Shown: in pieces, positions 7,575 to 15,901 of the stretch
Position numbering within the stretch: position 1 is the first letter of the stretch
How the letters are laid out: each line of letters begins with the position of its first letter
Assembly: GCA_905216195.1 (NCBI GenBank)
Contig: CAJMSX010000034.1
Coordinates: 1 to 40,664, forward strand
DNA: 40,664 bases
From: an uncultured bacterium
GTDB taxonomy: Bacteria > Bacteroidota > Bacteroidia > Bacteroidales > Marinifilaceae
Direction of reading: 5' to 3'
Position numbers and translations under genes: made by a program
Notes under the pieces: generated by a model
What the model saw: the letters and a program-made list of their open reading frames with translations, nothing else
Told to the model about the DNA's origin: nothing
Databases searched by the model: none

Positions 7575-9233
7575 TTAGGTGTTTTTGATGAGGTTTTCAA
7601 CGGAAGAGGCTATACAGGAGGCTACCGCCCGGCAGGATGTGATTCCTGCTCCTTTTTCTTCACAACCGATGCAGATGACGATCAGTCCTTGCCGGCTGAG
7701 GGTTCGGGCGATTCCTAGGATATCCGGGAATTGAGCGGCTTCGAGTACGACCGTGGTTTTTCCGGTATCGAAAAGGCGGCGTTCCAGCGTATAGCCGAAT
7801 TCCCGCGCAGCTTCTCCCGAGACAGTATAAATCTGACCTTGCTGTCCGTACCGCCGGGCCCGGGCTGCCGGGGATACGAGAGATTCCCCGGACCGCATTT
7901 TTTCCCGTTCTTTTTCGGTAATGCCGGAGGAGCGGTCGTAACGGTCGGCCGGGCCGAGCATCATTCCTACGGCACAGGTATTGTCGGTAATGGGATCTAT
8001 GAGGATAAAAGCTCCGGTATTTTTATTGGTCCGGTAAGCGTCGAAGAAGAGCGGTTGTCCGGAAGTAAAAACGACCCTCCCGATTTCATTTAGCTCCAGT
8101 GCGTCCGTCGGGGCTTGTTCCAGGGTATTCACATTGATTTTATACCGGATGTCGTCGATTTTTACCCGGGTGGAATGGGTGGTATGTTTGATAAAAAACG
8201 TTTGTTCCGCATTCATCTTCCGTTCGTCCATCCACACCAGCATTGCTTCGAACTGGCGGTCCGAAAACGGGAGACGATCCGGCCGGACCAGCATATCTCC
8301 CCGGGAAACGTCTATTTCGTCTTCCAGGGTAAGGGTAATGGCCTGAGGGGGAAAGGCGTATTCCAGTTCTCCTTCGTAGGTAACGATGGATTTTATCCGC
8401 GATGTTTTTCGGGAAGGGAGGGCCATTACTTCCTCGCCTTTGCGGATGATACCGGAAGCTACGCTTCCGCTAAAGCCCCGGAAATTCTGGTCCGGACGAA
8501 GGACATATTGCACGGGAAAACGGAAGTCCCGGAAATTCTGGTCGCTTTCGATAGGAACCGTTTCCAGGAATTGGAGGAGGGAGGGACCGGAGTACCAGGG
8601 GGTCTTGTCCGAAGGTTTCACGACATTCTCTCCTTGCAGGGCGGAAAGCGGTATACATTGAATATCGGAAATTCCCAGAGAAAGGGCGAACGTTTTATAA
8701 TCGTTCACGATTTTATAAAATACTTCGGGCCGGTAATTTACCAGATCCATTTTGTTGACGGCTAGAAGGAGGTGGCGGATACCGAGCAAAGACACCAAAT
8801 AGGTATGCCGCCGGGTCTGGGTGATTACACCGCTGCGGGCGTCTACCAGGAGAATAGCCAGATCGGCGGTTGAACCTCCGGTGATCATATTCCGGGTATA
8901 TTGTTCGTGTCCGGGAGTATCCGCAATAATAAATTTACGATGATTGGTCGAGAAGTAGCGGTAAGCGACATCGATGGTGATGCCTTGTTCCCGCTCGGCT
9001 TTTAAACCGTCCAGCAAAAGGGCGTAATCGATATTTTCTCCGGCGTTCCCGAACCGTTTGGTATCCCGCTGTAAAGCCTCCAACTGGTCTTCGTATAATT
9101 TTTTGCTGTCGAACAGAAGACGGCCGATGAGAGTGGATTTGCCGTCGTCGACCGACCCGGCGGTAAGGAGGCGGAGCAGGTCCTTTTTTTCATCCCGTTC
9201 CAGAAATTCCTGTATAGTGAGTGTTGCATTCAT
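7575..9233 (-). CDS. cysN: sulfate adenylyltransferase large subunit (GTPase) with APS-kinase-like remnant
   Basis: CysN couples GTP hydrolysis to APS formation from sulfate and ATP by CysD. GTPase motifs are intact: GSVDDGKST (26-34), DTPGHEQY (Asp105) and NKMD (160-163), followed by EF-Tu-like beta-barrel domains to about residue 428. The protein is 552 residues, while E. coli CysN has 475. The last ~90 residues contain phrases that align with the APS kinase family (TLERRLFDTGKTTVVLE, then IARTLSRQGLIVICIG). The P-loop position reads SGEAAREFG instead of GLSGSGKST, and the DGDN and Mg/APS-binding middle is missing. I read this as a vestigial fused CysC domain, made redundant by the separate intact cysC in the same operon. 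The gap to cysD is 10 bp. Confidence 0.95.
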   Translation of the reverse strand: MNATLTIQEFLERDEKKDLLRLLTAGSVDDGKSTLIGRLLFDSKKLYEDQLEALQRDTKRFGNAGENIDYALLLDGLKAEREQGITIDVAYRYFSTNHRKFIIADTPGHEQYTRNMITGGSTADLAILLVDARSGVITQTRRHTYLVSLLGIRHLLLAVNKMDLVNYRPEVFYKIVNDYKTFALSLGISDIQCIPLSALQGENVVKPSDKTPWYSGPSLLQFLETVPIESDQNFRDFRFPVQYVLRPDQNFRGFSGSVASGIIRKGEEVMALPSRKTSRIKSIVTYEGELEYAFPPQAITLTLEDEIDVSRGDMLVRPDRLPFSDRQFEAMLVWMDERKMNAEQTFFIKHTTHSTRVKIDDIRYKINVNTLEQAPTDALELNEIGRVVFTSGQPLFFDAYRTNKNTGAFILIDPITDNTCAVGMMLGPADRYDRSSGITEKEREKMRSGESLVSPAARARRYGQQGQIYTVSGEAAREFGYTLERRLFDTGKTTVVLEAAQFPDILGIARTLSRQGLIVICIGCEEKGAGITSCRAVASCIASSVENLIKNT

Positions 9234-9243
9234 GGTCTTCGGA

Positions 9244-10146
9244 TTAAAAATAGCCTTCTCTCTTTTTCTGTTCCATGCTGGCGTCCTGGTCGAAATCGAT
9301 GACCCGGGTCGTGCGTTCGGATTTGGTAACAGTCATCATTTCTTCCACGATTTTTTCGATCGTATCGGCTTCTGACTCAATGGCTCCGGTGAGCGGGTAA
9401 CATCCCAGGGTGCGGAAACGGACTTTTTTCATTTTCGTCCGCTTGCGGTATTCCGGGGGCATTCGGTCGTCATCTGCCAGAATCAGATTCCCGTCTATAT
9501 CGACGACGGGGCGTTCTTTGGCAAAATAAAGCGGTACGATCGGGATCTTTTCCCTCCGGATATATTGCCATACATCGAGTTCCGTCCAGTTCGAAAGTGG
9601 AAAAACCCGTATGGACTCCCCTTTATGAATACGCGCATTATAGAGGTTCCACAGTTCTGGTCTTTGGTTTTTAGGATCCCATTGATGAAATTTGTCCCGA
9701 AAGGAAAAAATTCTTTCTTTGGCCCGGGATTTTTCTTCATCCCGTCGGGCTCCTCCGAAGGCTGCGTCGAATTTGTATTTATCTAGGGCATTTAACAGGG
9801 CCTGGGTTTTCATCAAATCCGTATGTACTTTGCTGCCGTGCGTAAAGGGCCCAACCCCTTCCCGGAAAGCTTTCAGATTCGATTCCACGAGGAGGTCCCA
9901 ACCGAATTCTTTGGCGTACCGGTCGCGGAATTCGATCATTTCCCGAAATTTCCATTTCGAATCGATATGCATCAGGGGAAAGGGAACCTTTCCCGGATAG
10001 AAGGCTTTTTCAGCCAGGCGGACCATCACCGAAGAGTCTTTCCCGATGGAGTATAGCATGACGGGATTTTCAAATTCGGCCACCACCTCCCGGATGATGT
10101 GGATGGATTCCGCTTCCAGTTCTTGTAGATGAGTCAGTTTATACAT
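9244..10146 (-). CDS. cysD: sulfate adenylyltransferase small subunit
   Basis: CysD is the catalytic ATP-sulfurylase subunit, a PP-loop (N-type ATP pyrophosphatase) enzyme making APS from ATP and sulfate with CysN. At 300 residues it matches E. coli CysD (302). The PP-loop is YSIGKDSSVM. The GGARRDEEKSRAKER block and VFPLSNWTELDVWQYI are hallmark CysD sequences, and the C-terminus has the conserved RKREGYF-type ending (KKREGYF). It lies 32 bp downstream of cysC and 10 bp upstream of cysN, inside the sulfonation operon. Confidence 0.97.
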   Translation of the reverse strand: MYKLTHLQELEAESIHIIREVVAEFENPVMLYSIGKDSSVMVRLAEKAFYPGKVPFPLMHIDSKWKFREMIEFRDRYAKEFGWDLLVESNLKAFREGVGPFTHGSKVHTDLMKTQALLNALDKYKFDAAFGGARRDEEKSRAKERIFSFRDKFHQWDPKNQRPELWNLYNARIHKGESIRVFPLSNWTELDVWQYIRREKIPIVPLYFAKERPVVDIDGNLILADDDRMPPEYRKRTKMKKVRFRTLGCYPLTGAIESEADTIEKIVEEMMTVTKSERTTRVIDFDQDASMEQKKREGYF

Positions 10147-10178
10147 GGTATTAACATACGAAGGGATACGATATGGGT

Positions 10179-10805
10179 TTAGTTTTCTCTGCTTATTGTT
10201 TCGGTGAAATGGATTTTAGGGAGTATGGCTTTCAACAGGATGTTTACGGATTCTTCCAGGGAATGGCGGGAAGTATCAACCGCCAGAAACGGATGGAGGG
10301 GCTCTTCGAAAGGAGAAGATATTCCGGTAAATTCTTTCATTTCTCCCTTCCGGGCTTTTTTATAAAGTCCTTTTACATCTCTTTTTTCACATTCTTCCAA
10401 AGGGGTGCTGACGTATATTTCCAGGAAATCCTCTTTTCCGATAATGTCGCAAGCCAGACGGCGCATGGCTACGGTAGGACTGATAAAGGCGGCGATGGTT
10501 ACGATGCCGCAATCGATAAACAGCCGGGAAATTTCGGCAATGCGACGGATATTCTCCCTACGGTCGGCTTCCGAAAATCCGAGATCGTTGTTGATTCCGC
10601 TCCGGATGTTATCGCCGTCCAGTATCCGACAGAGATATCCTTTTCGGTAGAGTTCCCGTTCTAAAGCAAGGGCCAGGGTACTTTTCCCCGAGCCCGAGAG
10701 GCCGGTGAACCAAATCATGCTTCCTCTTTGCCTTAATAAATTTTCCCGGTCTTTTCGCTGTAGCATCCGGTCGAAAATCGGATAAATCATTTTCATCATC
10801 GTCAT
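10179..10805 (-). CDS. cysC: adenylylsulfate (APS) kinase
   Basis: CysC phosphorylates APS at the 3' position to give PAPS, the sulfonate donor for sulfotransferases. The 208-residue product carries the P-loop GLSGSGKST, the DGDNIRSGINNDLGFS block that binds APS, and the lid region RDVKGLYKKARKGEMKEFTGI. All are intact, so this is the active APS kinase of the operon, in contrast to the degraded copy at the end of CysN. The first ~27 residues are variable and the start could be one of three nearby ATGs (MTMMKM). It begins 4 bp after the permease stop. Confidence 0.96.
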   Translation of the reverse strand: MTMMKMIYPIFDRMLQRKDRENLLRQRGSMIWFTGLSGSGKSTLALALERELYRKGYLCRILDGDNIRSGINNDLGFSEADRRENIRRIAEISRLFIDCGIVTIAAFISPTVAMRRLACDIIGKEDFLEIYVSTPLEECEKRDVKGLYKKARKGEMKEFTGISSPFEEPLHPFLAVDTSRHSLEESVNILLKAILPKIHFTETISREN

Positions 10806-10809
10806 CGAA

Positions 10810-12615
10810 TTAAAAATCCCAGAAAAGGGGAATAATAAATATGGATATGCAGAACGTGAGAATGTTCAAGGGAAGGCCTATTTTGATAAAATCCCGGAAT
10901 TTGTATCCTCCCACGCTTTGTACGATCAAATTGGTTTGATAACCGATGGGAGTGGAAAAACTGGCGGAGGCGGCTATACAAATCACAATAAAGAACGGCA
11001 TGGGAGAGACTCCCAGTTGGGTAGCTACGGCCAGTGCGATGGGGAAGGATAAAGCGGCGGCCGCATTATTGGTAATGATTTCCGTAAAAATATTGGTAAT
11101 GAGAAACAGGGCAGCCAATAATCCCTGAGTACCCAGGCGGTGAGCGAATCCGATGATATTTCCGGCGATGACGTCCGCTATGCCGGAATTGTGCATGGCT
11201 TTGCTGATGGCGAAAGCGGAAGCGATGGCGATTAAAATATCCCAACTGATGTATTTGGTATACCGTTTGGCCGGGAAAAGACCGGTCCAGGCCATGACGA
11301 TCAGGGTAAGGGCTGCAAAAAAGAACATGTCACAGTGAATACCGCCCAGCGGAGGGATATGTTCTCCCACTGTAGCCCCGACGATCATCAGAAGAAGGAG
11401 AAAGAGTGCCAGCCAGCGTTTTAGTTTGGGTTTCCGGTTGGTAAAGTCTCCCACTTCCGAAAGCAGGTAAAATACCGTAGATTCTCCCCAGGTGGGGATA
11501 AAAGAACCGTCGGTCAGCAAAATGAGATTATCCCCTTCATTCAGGCGGAGGTGATCCAGGTCTACGGTGATGCGTTCGCCGTTTCGGTGTACGGCCATGA
11601 CGACCGCACCGTAATGACGGTAAAAGTCGAATTCCCCCAAAGGCTGGTTGATGCCGGGGAAACGGGGCCCCAGTACTGCTTCCACTTGTTTCACCGCTTT
11701 TTTGATAAAATCTTTATCGGCGCTTTTCAGACAACACAATTCGAGTCCGCCGGTATGTATCAGGTTTTGTATCCCTCCGGATTTGCCGGCCAGGATCAGT
11801 TGATCGTTTTCCCGGATTTCCAGGTTTTTGCCGCAGGTATCCCATAATCTTCCGTCTCGCTTGAGGTGACGTACTTCCATTTGCGGCAGCCCGTCTATTT
11901 CTCCGTTGATCATGCGGGTGCCGGCCAGTTTACTTCCGGTGGGGATATAGACATCGTAATAGTATTCTTTAAAAGATTTTTTGTATGCTGCCGCCTTAAC
12001 GCGGTCTCCGGGCAATAAGAGATTGCTCAGGGAAATGAGGTAGAGGATGCCTGCCACAGCGATAATGCCGCCTATTTTTCCGAGTTCGAACATGGACAAT
12101 CCGCGGTAGCCCTGCTCCTGCATCATCCCATCCACTACCAGATTGGTGGAAGTACCGATGAGGGTGCAAATCCCCCCCAATATCGTTGCATAGGAAAGGG
12201 GAATGAGAAATTTCCGGGAGGGCAGATTCACGTTTTCGGCCCATTTTTTGATGACGGGAGCAAAGATGACCACTACGGCCGTATTGTTCAAAAAGGCGGA
12301 AATAGCAGCCACAGCCGGAAGCAGGCGGAAGAGTGCCCGGGAAACGGAAGTTTTTCCGGGGGGTAATAATTTCCGGGTGACGTAATCCAGAGAGCCGGAC
12401 TGCCGGACTCCTTCGCTGATTAGGAAAAGAATGGCGACTGTGATCATTCCCTTGTTGCTGAATCCGGAGATCGCCTCTGTAGGGGTGATGATTCCGCAGG
12501 CCATAAATAAAACCACGAGGGAAAATAAAGTGAGTCCCGGTCGCATTTTATCGAAAGCCAGTACGATAATCATGCCGATAAGTGCGATAAAGACGAATAA
12601 AGCCTGTAAGGTCAT
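10810..12615 (-). CDS. SLC13/DASS family permease with RCK_C domains, probable sulfate importer
   Basis: A 601-residue transporter of the divalent anion/Na+ symporter family. Repeated hydrophobic segments fill both ends, with paired substrate/Na+ hairpin signatures: SAFLNNTAVV with IGTSTNLVV in the first half, and ITNNAAAALSFP with GYQTNLIV in the second. Between them, residues ~200-370 are soluble and contain two TrkA-C-type (RCK_C) domains (for example GSKLAGTRMINGEIDGLPQ and RNGERITVDLDHLRLNEGDNL). This inserted-domain architecture is common in bacterial sulfate-type SLC13 carriers. Its place between cysQ (16 bp) and cysC (4 bp) makes sulfate the likely substrate and the cytoplasmic membrane its location. 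Confidence 0.88.
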   Translation of the reverse strand: MTLQALFVFIALIGMIIVLAFDKMRPGLTLFSLVVLFMACGIITPTEAISGFSNKGMITVAILFLISEGVRQSGSLDYVTRKLLPPGKTSVSRALFRLLPAVAAISAFLNNTAVVVIFAPVIKKWAENVNLPSRKFLIPLSYATILGGICTLIGTSTNLVVDGMMQEQGYRGLSMFELGKIGGIIAVAGILYLISLSNLLLPGDRVKAAAYKKSFKEYYYDVYIPTGSKLAGTRMINGEIDGLPQMEVRHLKRDGRLWDTCGKNLEIRENDQLILAGKSGGIQNLIHTGGLELCCLKSADKDFIKKAVKQVEAVLGPRFPGINQPLGEFDFYRHYGAVVMAVHRNGERITVDLDHLRLNEGDNLILLTDGSFIPTWGESTVFYLLSEVGDFTNRKPKLKRWLALFLLLLMIVGATVGEHIPPLGGIHCDMFFFAALTLIVMAWTGLFPAKRYTKYISWDILIAIASAFAISKAMHNSGIADVIAGNIIGFAHRLGTQGLLAALFLITNIFTEIITNNAAAALSFPIALAVATQLGVSPMPFFIVICIAASASFSTPIGYQTNLIVQSVGGYKFRDFIKIGLPLNILTFCISIFIIPLFWDF

Positions 12616-12631
12616 AGTATCTTTTGTTGTG

Positions 12632-13432
12632 TCATTTTACGATAAACCAGGGATTGTGCAGGTCCTTTTTGTTATAAGTCAAAGGGGTTTTTCCATCGTA
12701 TCGGTAAATGTTTTTCCCGGCAGCCAGAGCGATGGCATGTCCGGCGGCCGTGTCCCATTCCATGGTCGGTGCAAAACGCGGGTATAAATCGGCTTTCCCT
12801 TCCGCTACCAGGCATATTTTTAAGGAACTGCCTATGGATAGGAGTTGCAGTGGGGTATGTTTTTTTCCCAGTTCGCCGATAAATCGGCTGGTTTCAGGGT
12901 TCGCATGGGAACGGGAGGCGACTACGGTAAAAGGACGTTTACCGGAAGGGAGGGGTAAGCGTTCGGCTCCCCTACGGAGTATTTCTTCCGTTAATCCGGA
13001 GGCATAGGAAATGCCGGTGATTTTGAATGCACCCTTACCGGTGCTTCCGTAATAGAGTGCTCTCTTTACGGGTACATAAATTACGCCTAAAATAGGTGTA
13101 TGACGATCGATTAAGGCAATGTTCACTGTAAATTCTCCGTTCTTTTTTATGAATTCTTTGGTCCCGTCCAGAGGATCAATCAACCAGAATGTTTTCCAAT
13201 GCTGACGTTCTTCAAAATCTGTTTCTCCACCTTCTTCACTGAGCAAGGGATACGGATTTTCCTTTAAAAATGTTTGTATAATTTCATGGGATTTACGATC
13301 GGCCAGCGTAAGGGGGGAATGATCCGCTTTTCTCTCCGTCGGCATTTCTTTCCCCGGGGTGTTGTAGATGCGGATAATTTCTTCGCCCGCTTTTAAGGCG
13401 GCCCGGACAGCCGCTGTCACTAATCTTTCCAT
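12632..13432 (-). CDS. cysQ: 3'(2'),5'-bisphosphate nucleotidase
   Basis: CysQ removes the 3'-phosphate from PAP (and PAPS), preventing build-up of the inhibitory by-product of sulfotransferase reactions. The 266-residue inositol-monophosphatase-fold protein shows the metal-binding motifs LSEEGGE, WLIDPLDGTKEF (Asp-Pro-Leu-Asp-Gly-Thr) and the later WDTAAGHAI. It is the first gene of the sulfonation operon. Upstream, the minus strand has TACCTTTA (13455-13462), one base off the TAnnTTTG box, which may be the operon promoter. No cysteine-type regulator gene or site is visible. Confidence 0.95.
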   Translation of the reverse strand: MERLVTAAVRAALKAGEEIIRIYNTPGKEMPTERKADHSPLTLADRKSHEIIQTFLKENPYPLLSEEGGETDFEERQHWKTFWLIDPLDGTKEFIKKNGEFTVNIALIDRHTPILGVIYVPVKRALYYGSTGKGAFKITGISYASGLTEEILRRGAERLPLPSGKRPFTVVASRSHANPETSRFIGELGKKHTPLQLLSIGSSLKICLVAEGKADLYPRFAPTMEWDTAAGHAIALAAGKNIYRYDGKTPLTYNKKDLHNPWFIVK

Positions 13433-13500
13433 AGCTGAGAGTGTATAAGAAATATAAAGGTATTATTTTTTAATATAAACGATTTTGTCATATATTCGTT

Positions 13501-13508
13501 TAATTTTG
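13501..13508 (+). promoter_or_regulatory. -7 promoter box for the nfeD-type gene
   Basis: TAATTTTG matches TAnnTTTG and lies 20 bp before the ATG at 13528, which would give a very short leader. No well-spaced -33 TTG was found. Confidence 0.5.
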
Positions 13509-13527
13509 TCCTTAAAATATAAGAGGT

Positions 13528-14913
13528 ATGTTTAAGTTGTTATTGTTGCTGTATTTTTTTCTGTTCGGTTTATCCCTCTACGGGGAGGGACAGGAAGCTG
13601 TAGTTTATAAAATAGATATCAAAGAAGAAATCGGACCTTCGATCTGGCGGATCGTAAAAAAATCGTTTGAAAATGCGGAGCGGTTACAGGCGGATTATAT
13701 TGTGATCGATATGAATACGTATGGGGGAATGGTGGTTTATGCGGATTCGCTTCGTAGCCTCATTTTGAACAGCCGCAAGCCGGTATGGGTATTTATCGAT
13801 AACAATGCCGCCTCGGCCGGAGCTTTAATTTCCCTGGCTTGCGATAAGATATACATGCGGGAAGGAGCCAGTTTGGGGGCGGCTACGGTGGTCGACCAAA
13901 GCGGAGCCGCTATGCCGGATAAATATCAGTCCTATATGCGTTCGATGATGCGTGCTACGGCTCAAGCCCAAGGCCGGGATACGATCGTGCAGGGCCGGGA
14001 TACCGTTTATACATGGAGACGAGATCCCCGTATAGCGGAAGCTATGGTGGACCAATCTATTTATATTTCCGGGATAAGCGACAGCGGAAAGATTGTAACC
14101 TTCACTCCTCACGAAGCGATGAAATACGGTTTCTGCGATGGAATAGCCGATAATATCGACGAAGTATTACAAGCCGAACAGGTAAAGGAATATGTACTTG
14201 AAACGTATGTTCCCACCTGGCAGGACGAGGTGATCGGTTTTTTTATCCATCCTTTCGTCAGGGGTATTCTGATTATGATTATTCTGGGAGGAATTTATTT
14301 TGAACTCCAAACGCCGGGTATCGGCTTCCCTTTAGCTGCAGCTGCCGTAGCCTGTATTTTATATTTCGCTCCGCTTTACCTGGAAGGTATGGCTGCTTCC
14401 TGGGAAATTCTGCTTTTTGCTTTAGGCTTGATTTTGCTTGGGTTGGAGTTATTCGTTATCCCCGGTTTCGGGGTTACGGGTATAGCCGGGATCCTGTGTA
14501 TTTTTATCGCTTTGATTCTGGCTGGGGTAGGAGATTTTTCCTATAAATTCTGGGGGGATTTTGCAGAGGCGATTTTGCATTCTCTTTTAATTGTCCTGGC
14601 CAGTTCTATCGTTTCTTTGGGATTGAGTATCTGGTTAGCGGGAAAATTGTTCGGAACCCGGCGTCTGGGATGGGCTTTGCAGGCCAGGCAACGCCCCGAA
14701 GACGGATATGTAGGGGTAGATATGAACATGGCCCGCGAACTAAAACAAGAGGGAGAAGCTTTAACGGATTTGCGTCCGGCGGGGAAAGTGACGGTAAACG
14801 GGGAAATTTACGATGCCGTCTCCGATTTGGGGGAGTATATCGTGAAGGGGACGCCTGTCCAGGTGGTAAAATTTCAGGCCGGTCAATTGTATGTAATCCG
14901 CAAACCCGTTTAA
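13528..14913 (+). CDS. NfeD family membrane-bound serine protease-like protein
   Basis: A 461-residue long-form NfeD protein. An N-terminal signal sequence (1-19) is followed by a ClpP/SppA-fold domain. The nucleophile is expected in NNAASAGALISLA (Ser96) and the general-base Lys in MPDKYQSYM (Lys132), giving the Ser-Lys dyad known for NfeD1b proteases. Residues ~230-370 hold four or more membrane spans. The C-terminal ~75 residues form the OB-fold NfeD domain (EALTDLRPAGKVTVNGEIYDA). Family members usually work with a stomatin/flotillin-type SPFH protein encoded next door; here the downstream gene is a convergent tetR, so the partner is missing from this locus. It is divergent from the sulfonation operon with a 95-bp gap. 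Confidence 0.9.
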   Translation: MFKLLLLLYFFLFGLSLYGEGQEAVVYKIDIKEEIGPSIWRIVKKSFENAERLQADYIVIDMNTYGGMVVYADSLRSLILNSRKPVWVFIDNNAASAGALISLACDKIYMREGASLGAATVVDQSGAAMPDKYQSYMRSMMRATAQAQGRDTIVQGRDTVYTWRRDPRIAEAMVDQSIYISGISDSGKIVTFTPHEAMKYGFCDGIADNIDEVLQAEQVKEYVLETYVPTWQDEVIGFFIHPFVRGILIMIILGGIYFELQTPGIGFPLAAAAVACILYFAPLYLEGMAASWEILLFALGLILLGLELFVIPGFGVTGIAGILCIFIALILAGVGDFSYKFWGDFAEAILHSLLIVLASSIVSLGLSIWLAGKLFGTRRLGWALQARQRPEDGYVGVDMNMARELKQEGEALTDLRPAGKVTVNGEIYDAVSDLGEYIVKGTPVQVVKFQAGQLYVIRKPV

Positions 14914-14933
14914 GGAAGTACGGATTTCCTGAT

Positions 14934-15506
14934 TCACTTTTTGATGATGCCGTAAAACATCAGGTCGATGTATTCCAGGATGGTACGGGAATTCCGGTCC
15001 TTGCGATTAGCCAGAATAAAAGCTTGCTCCAGGCTTTTGAACATTAAAAGCAGATTTTGTGAAAATACCACGGGATCGGATACCCGGAAAATGCCCTTTT
15101 CTTTTCCTTCCCGGATAATGCCGCTAATTAATTCGATTTCATTGCGGTCGATTTCTTTCCGAAGGTGTTCGATCCGGATCGTATTGAATAGGAAATCGTA
15201 ACGGATGTACCGGTTGTTCCGGACCAGATTGTCGATTACATTGAAATGCTGGAGAATGTATAATTTCAATTTCCGGTCGGGAGGCAGCTGGGAGTCGGCA
15301 GCTTTCTGTAATTTCAGATTGATTCCCTTTATTTCGTCTTCTATGACGTATTTATACAATTCCTCTTTGTTTTTGAAATGGGTGTAAATCGTGCGTCTGC
15401 TCATTTTGGCTGCCTTGGCTATATCGCTCATGGTGGCTTTATAGAGACTGATTTCACGAAACAGAGATTTGGCTACGTTGATAATCTTATTTTTGGTTTT
15501 ACTCAT
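14934..15506 (-). CDS. TetR family transcriptional regulator
   Basis: A 190-residue TetR-type repressor. The N-terminal DNA-binding domain is clear: IINVAKSLFREISLYKATMSDIAKAAKMS with the recognition helix SRRTIYTHFKNKEELY (about residues 35-50). The C-terminal ligand domain is variable and gives no clue to the inducer. It is convergent with the nfeD-type gene (20 bp between stops). Its start faces a 395-bp intergenic region before the YitT-type gene, which is the most likely place for its own operator. The target genes are unknown. Confidence 0.88.
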   Translation of the reverse strand: MSKTKNKIINVAKSLFREISLYKATMSDIAKAAKMSRRTIYTHFKNKEELYKYVIEDEIKGINLKLQKAADSQLPPDRKLKLYILQHFNVIDNLVRNNRYIRYDFLFNTIRIEHLRKEIDRNEIELISGIIREGKEKGIFRVSDPVVFSQNLLLMFKSLEQAFILANRKDRNSRTILEYIDLMFYGIIKK

Positions 15507-15901
15507 TTAGAAGCTGTTAGTGGAAAATAGGTATTTTTTGCCGGTTAGGTATTGCAATGATAACCTTTTTTTATGGATAAACGGTCGTTTGAGGCGGATA
15601 AAGTGGAAAAAACCGGAAATTCTTTTTTCCAAGCCGTTTTTGTGTCCGTAAAAAGATTCGGATTCTTCCGGAAAAATAATAAAGTAAGGGGGATTTCCCC
15701 GGTACGGTGAACGGCATTTGCACCGGCGGGGAACAAAAAATTATTTTTTATCTCAGAAGTTGCGGGAACCGGAAAGGTTTGCCGGGTTTATGACAATTAT
15801 CATGTTTTTTTGTTTTGCTCCCCCGTATATTTGCGCGCAAATTTGAGGGGGAGGGAGATGCGTTTTTTAATCGGCTAAATAGAAAGTAAATAGTATTCCA
15901 A
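15507..15901. other. 395-bp intergenic region
   Basis: This gap between divergent tetR and yitT-type genes has no convincing gene. A 63-codon minus-strand frame at 15545-15736 has no family resemblance. The region holds AT-rich stretches, an imperfect palindrome ATGACAATTATCAT at about 15790-15803, and the promoter and perfect palindrome described separately at 15826-15842. It is probably the regulatory region of both flanking genes. Confidence 0.5.
15826..15842 (+). promoter_or_regulatory. -7 box overlapped by a 14-bp palindrome
   Basis: TATATTTG (15826-15833) fits the -7 consensus. ATTTGCGCGCAAAT (15829-15842) is a perfect palindrome overlapping that box and the expected transcription start. 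An operator in this position would block polymerase. The neighbouring TetR protein is a candidate binder, but that is inference. Confidence 0.45.

Noticed and set aside
8115..8765. 216-codon plus-strand frame opposite cysN
   Set aside because: Antisense to the conserved GTPase and barrel domains of CysN; no coherent domain of its own.
10179..10805. cysC as the degenerate copy and CysN tail as the active kinase
   Set aside because: The separate cysC has an intact P-loop and DGDN block, while the CysN tail lacks both.
15545..15736. 63-codon minus-strand frame upstream of tetR
   Set aside because: No family resemblance, no promoter match and low-complexity sequence; treated as non-coding.
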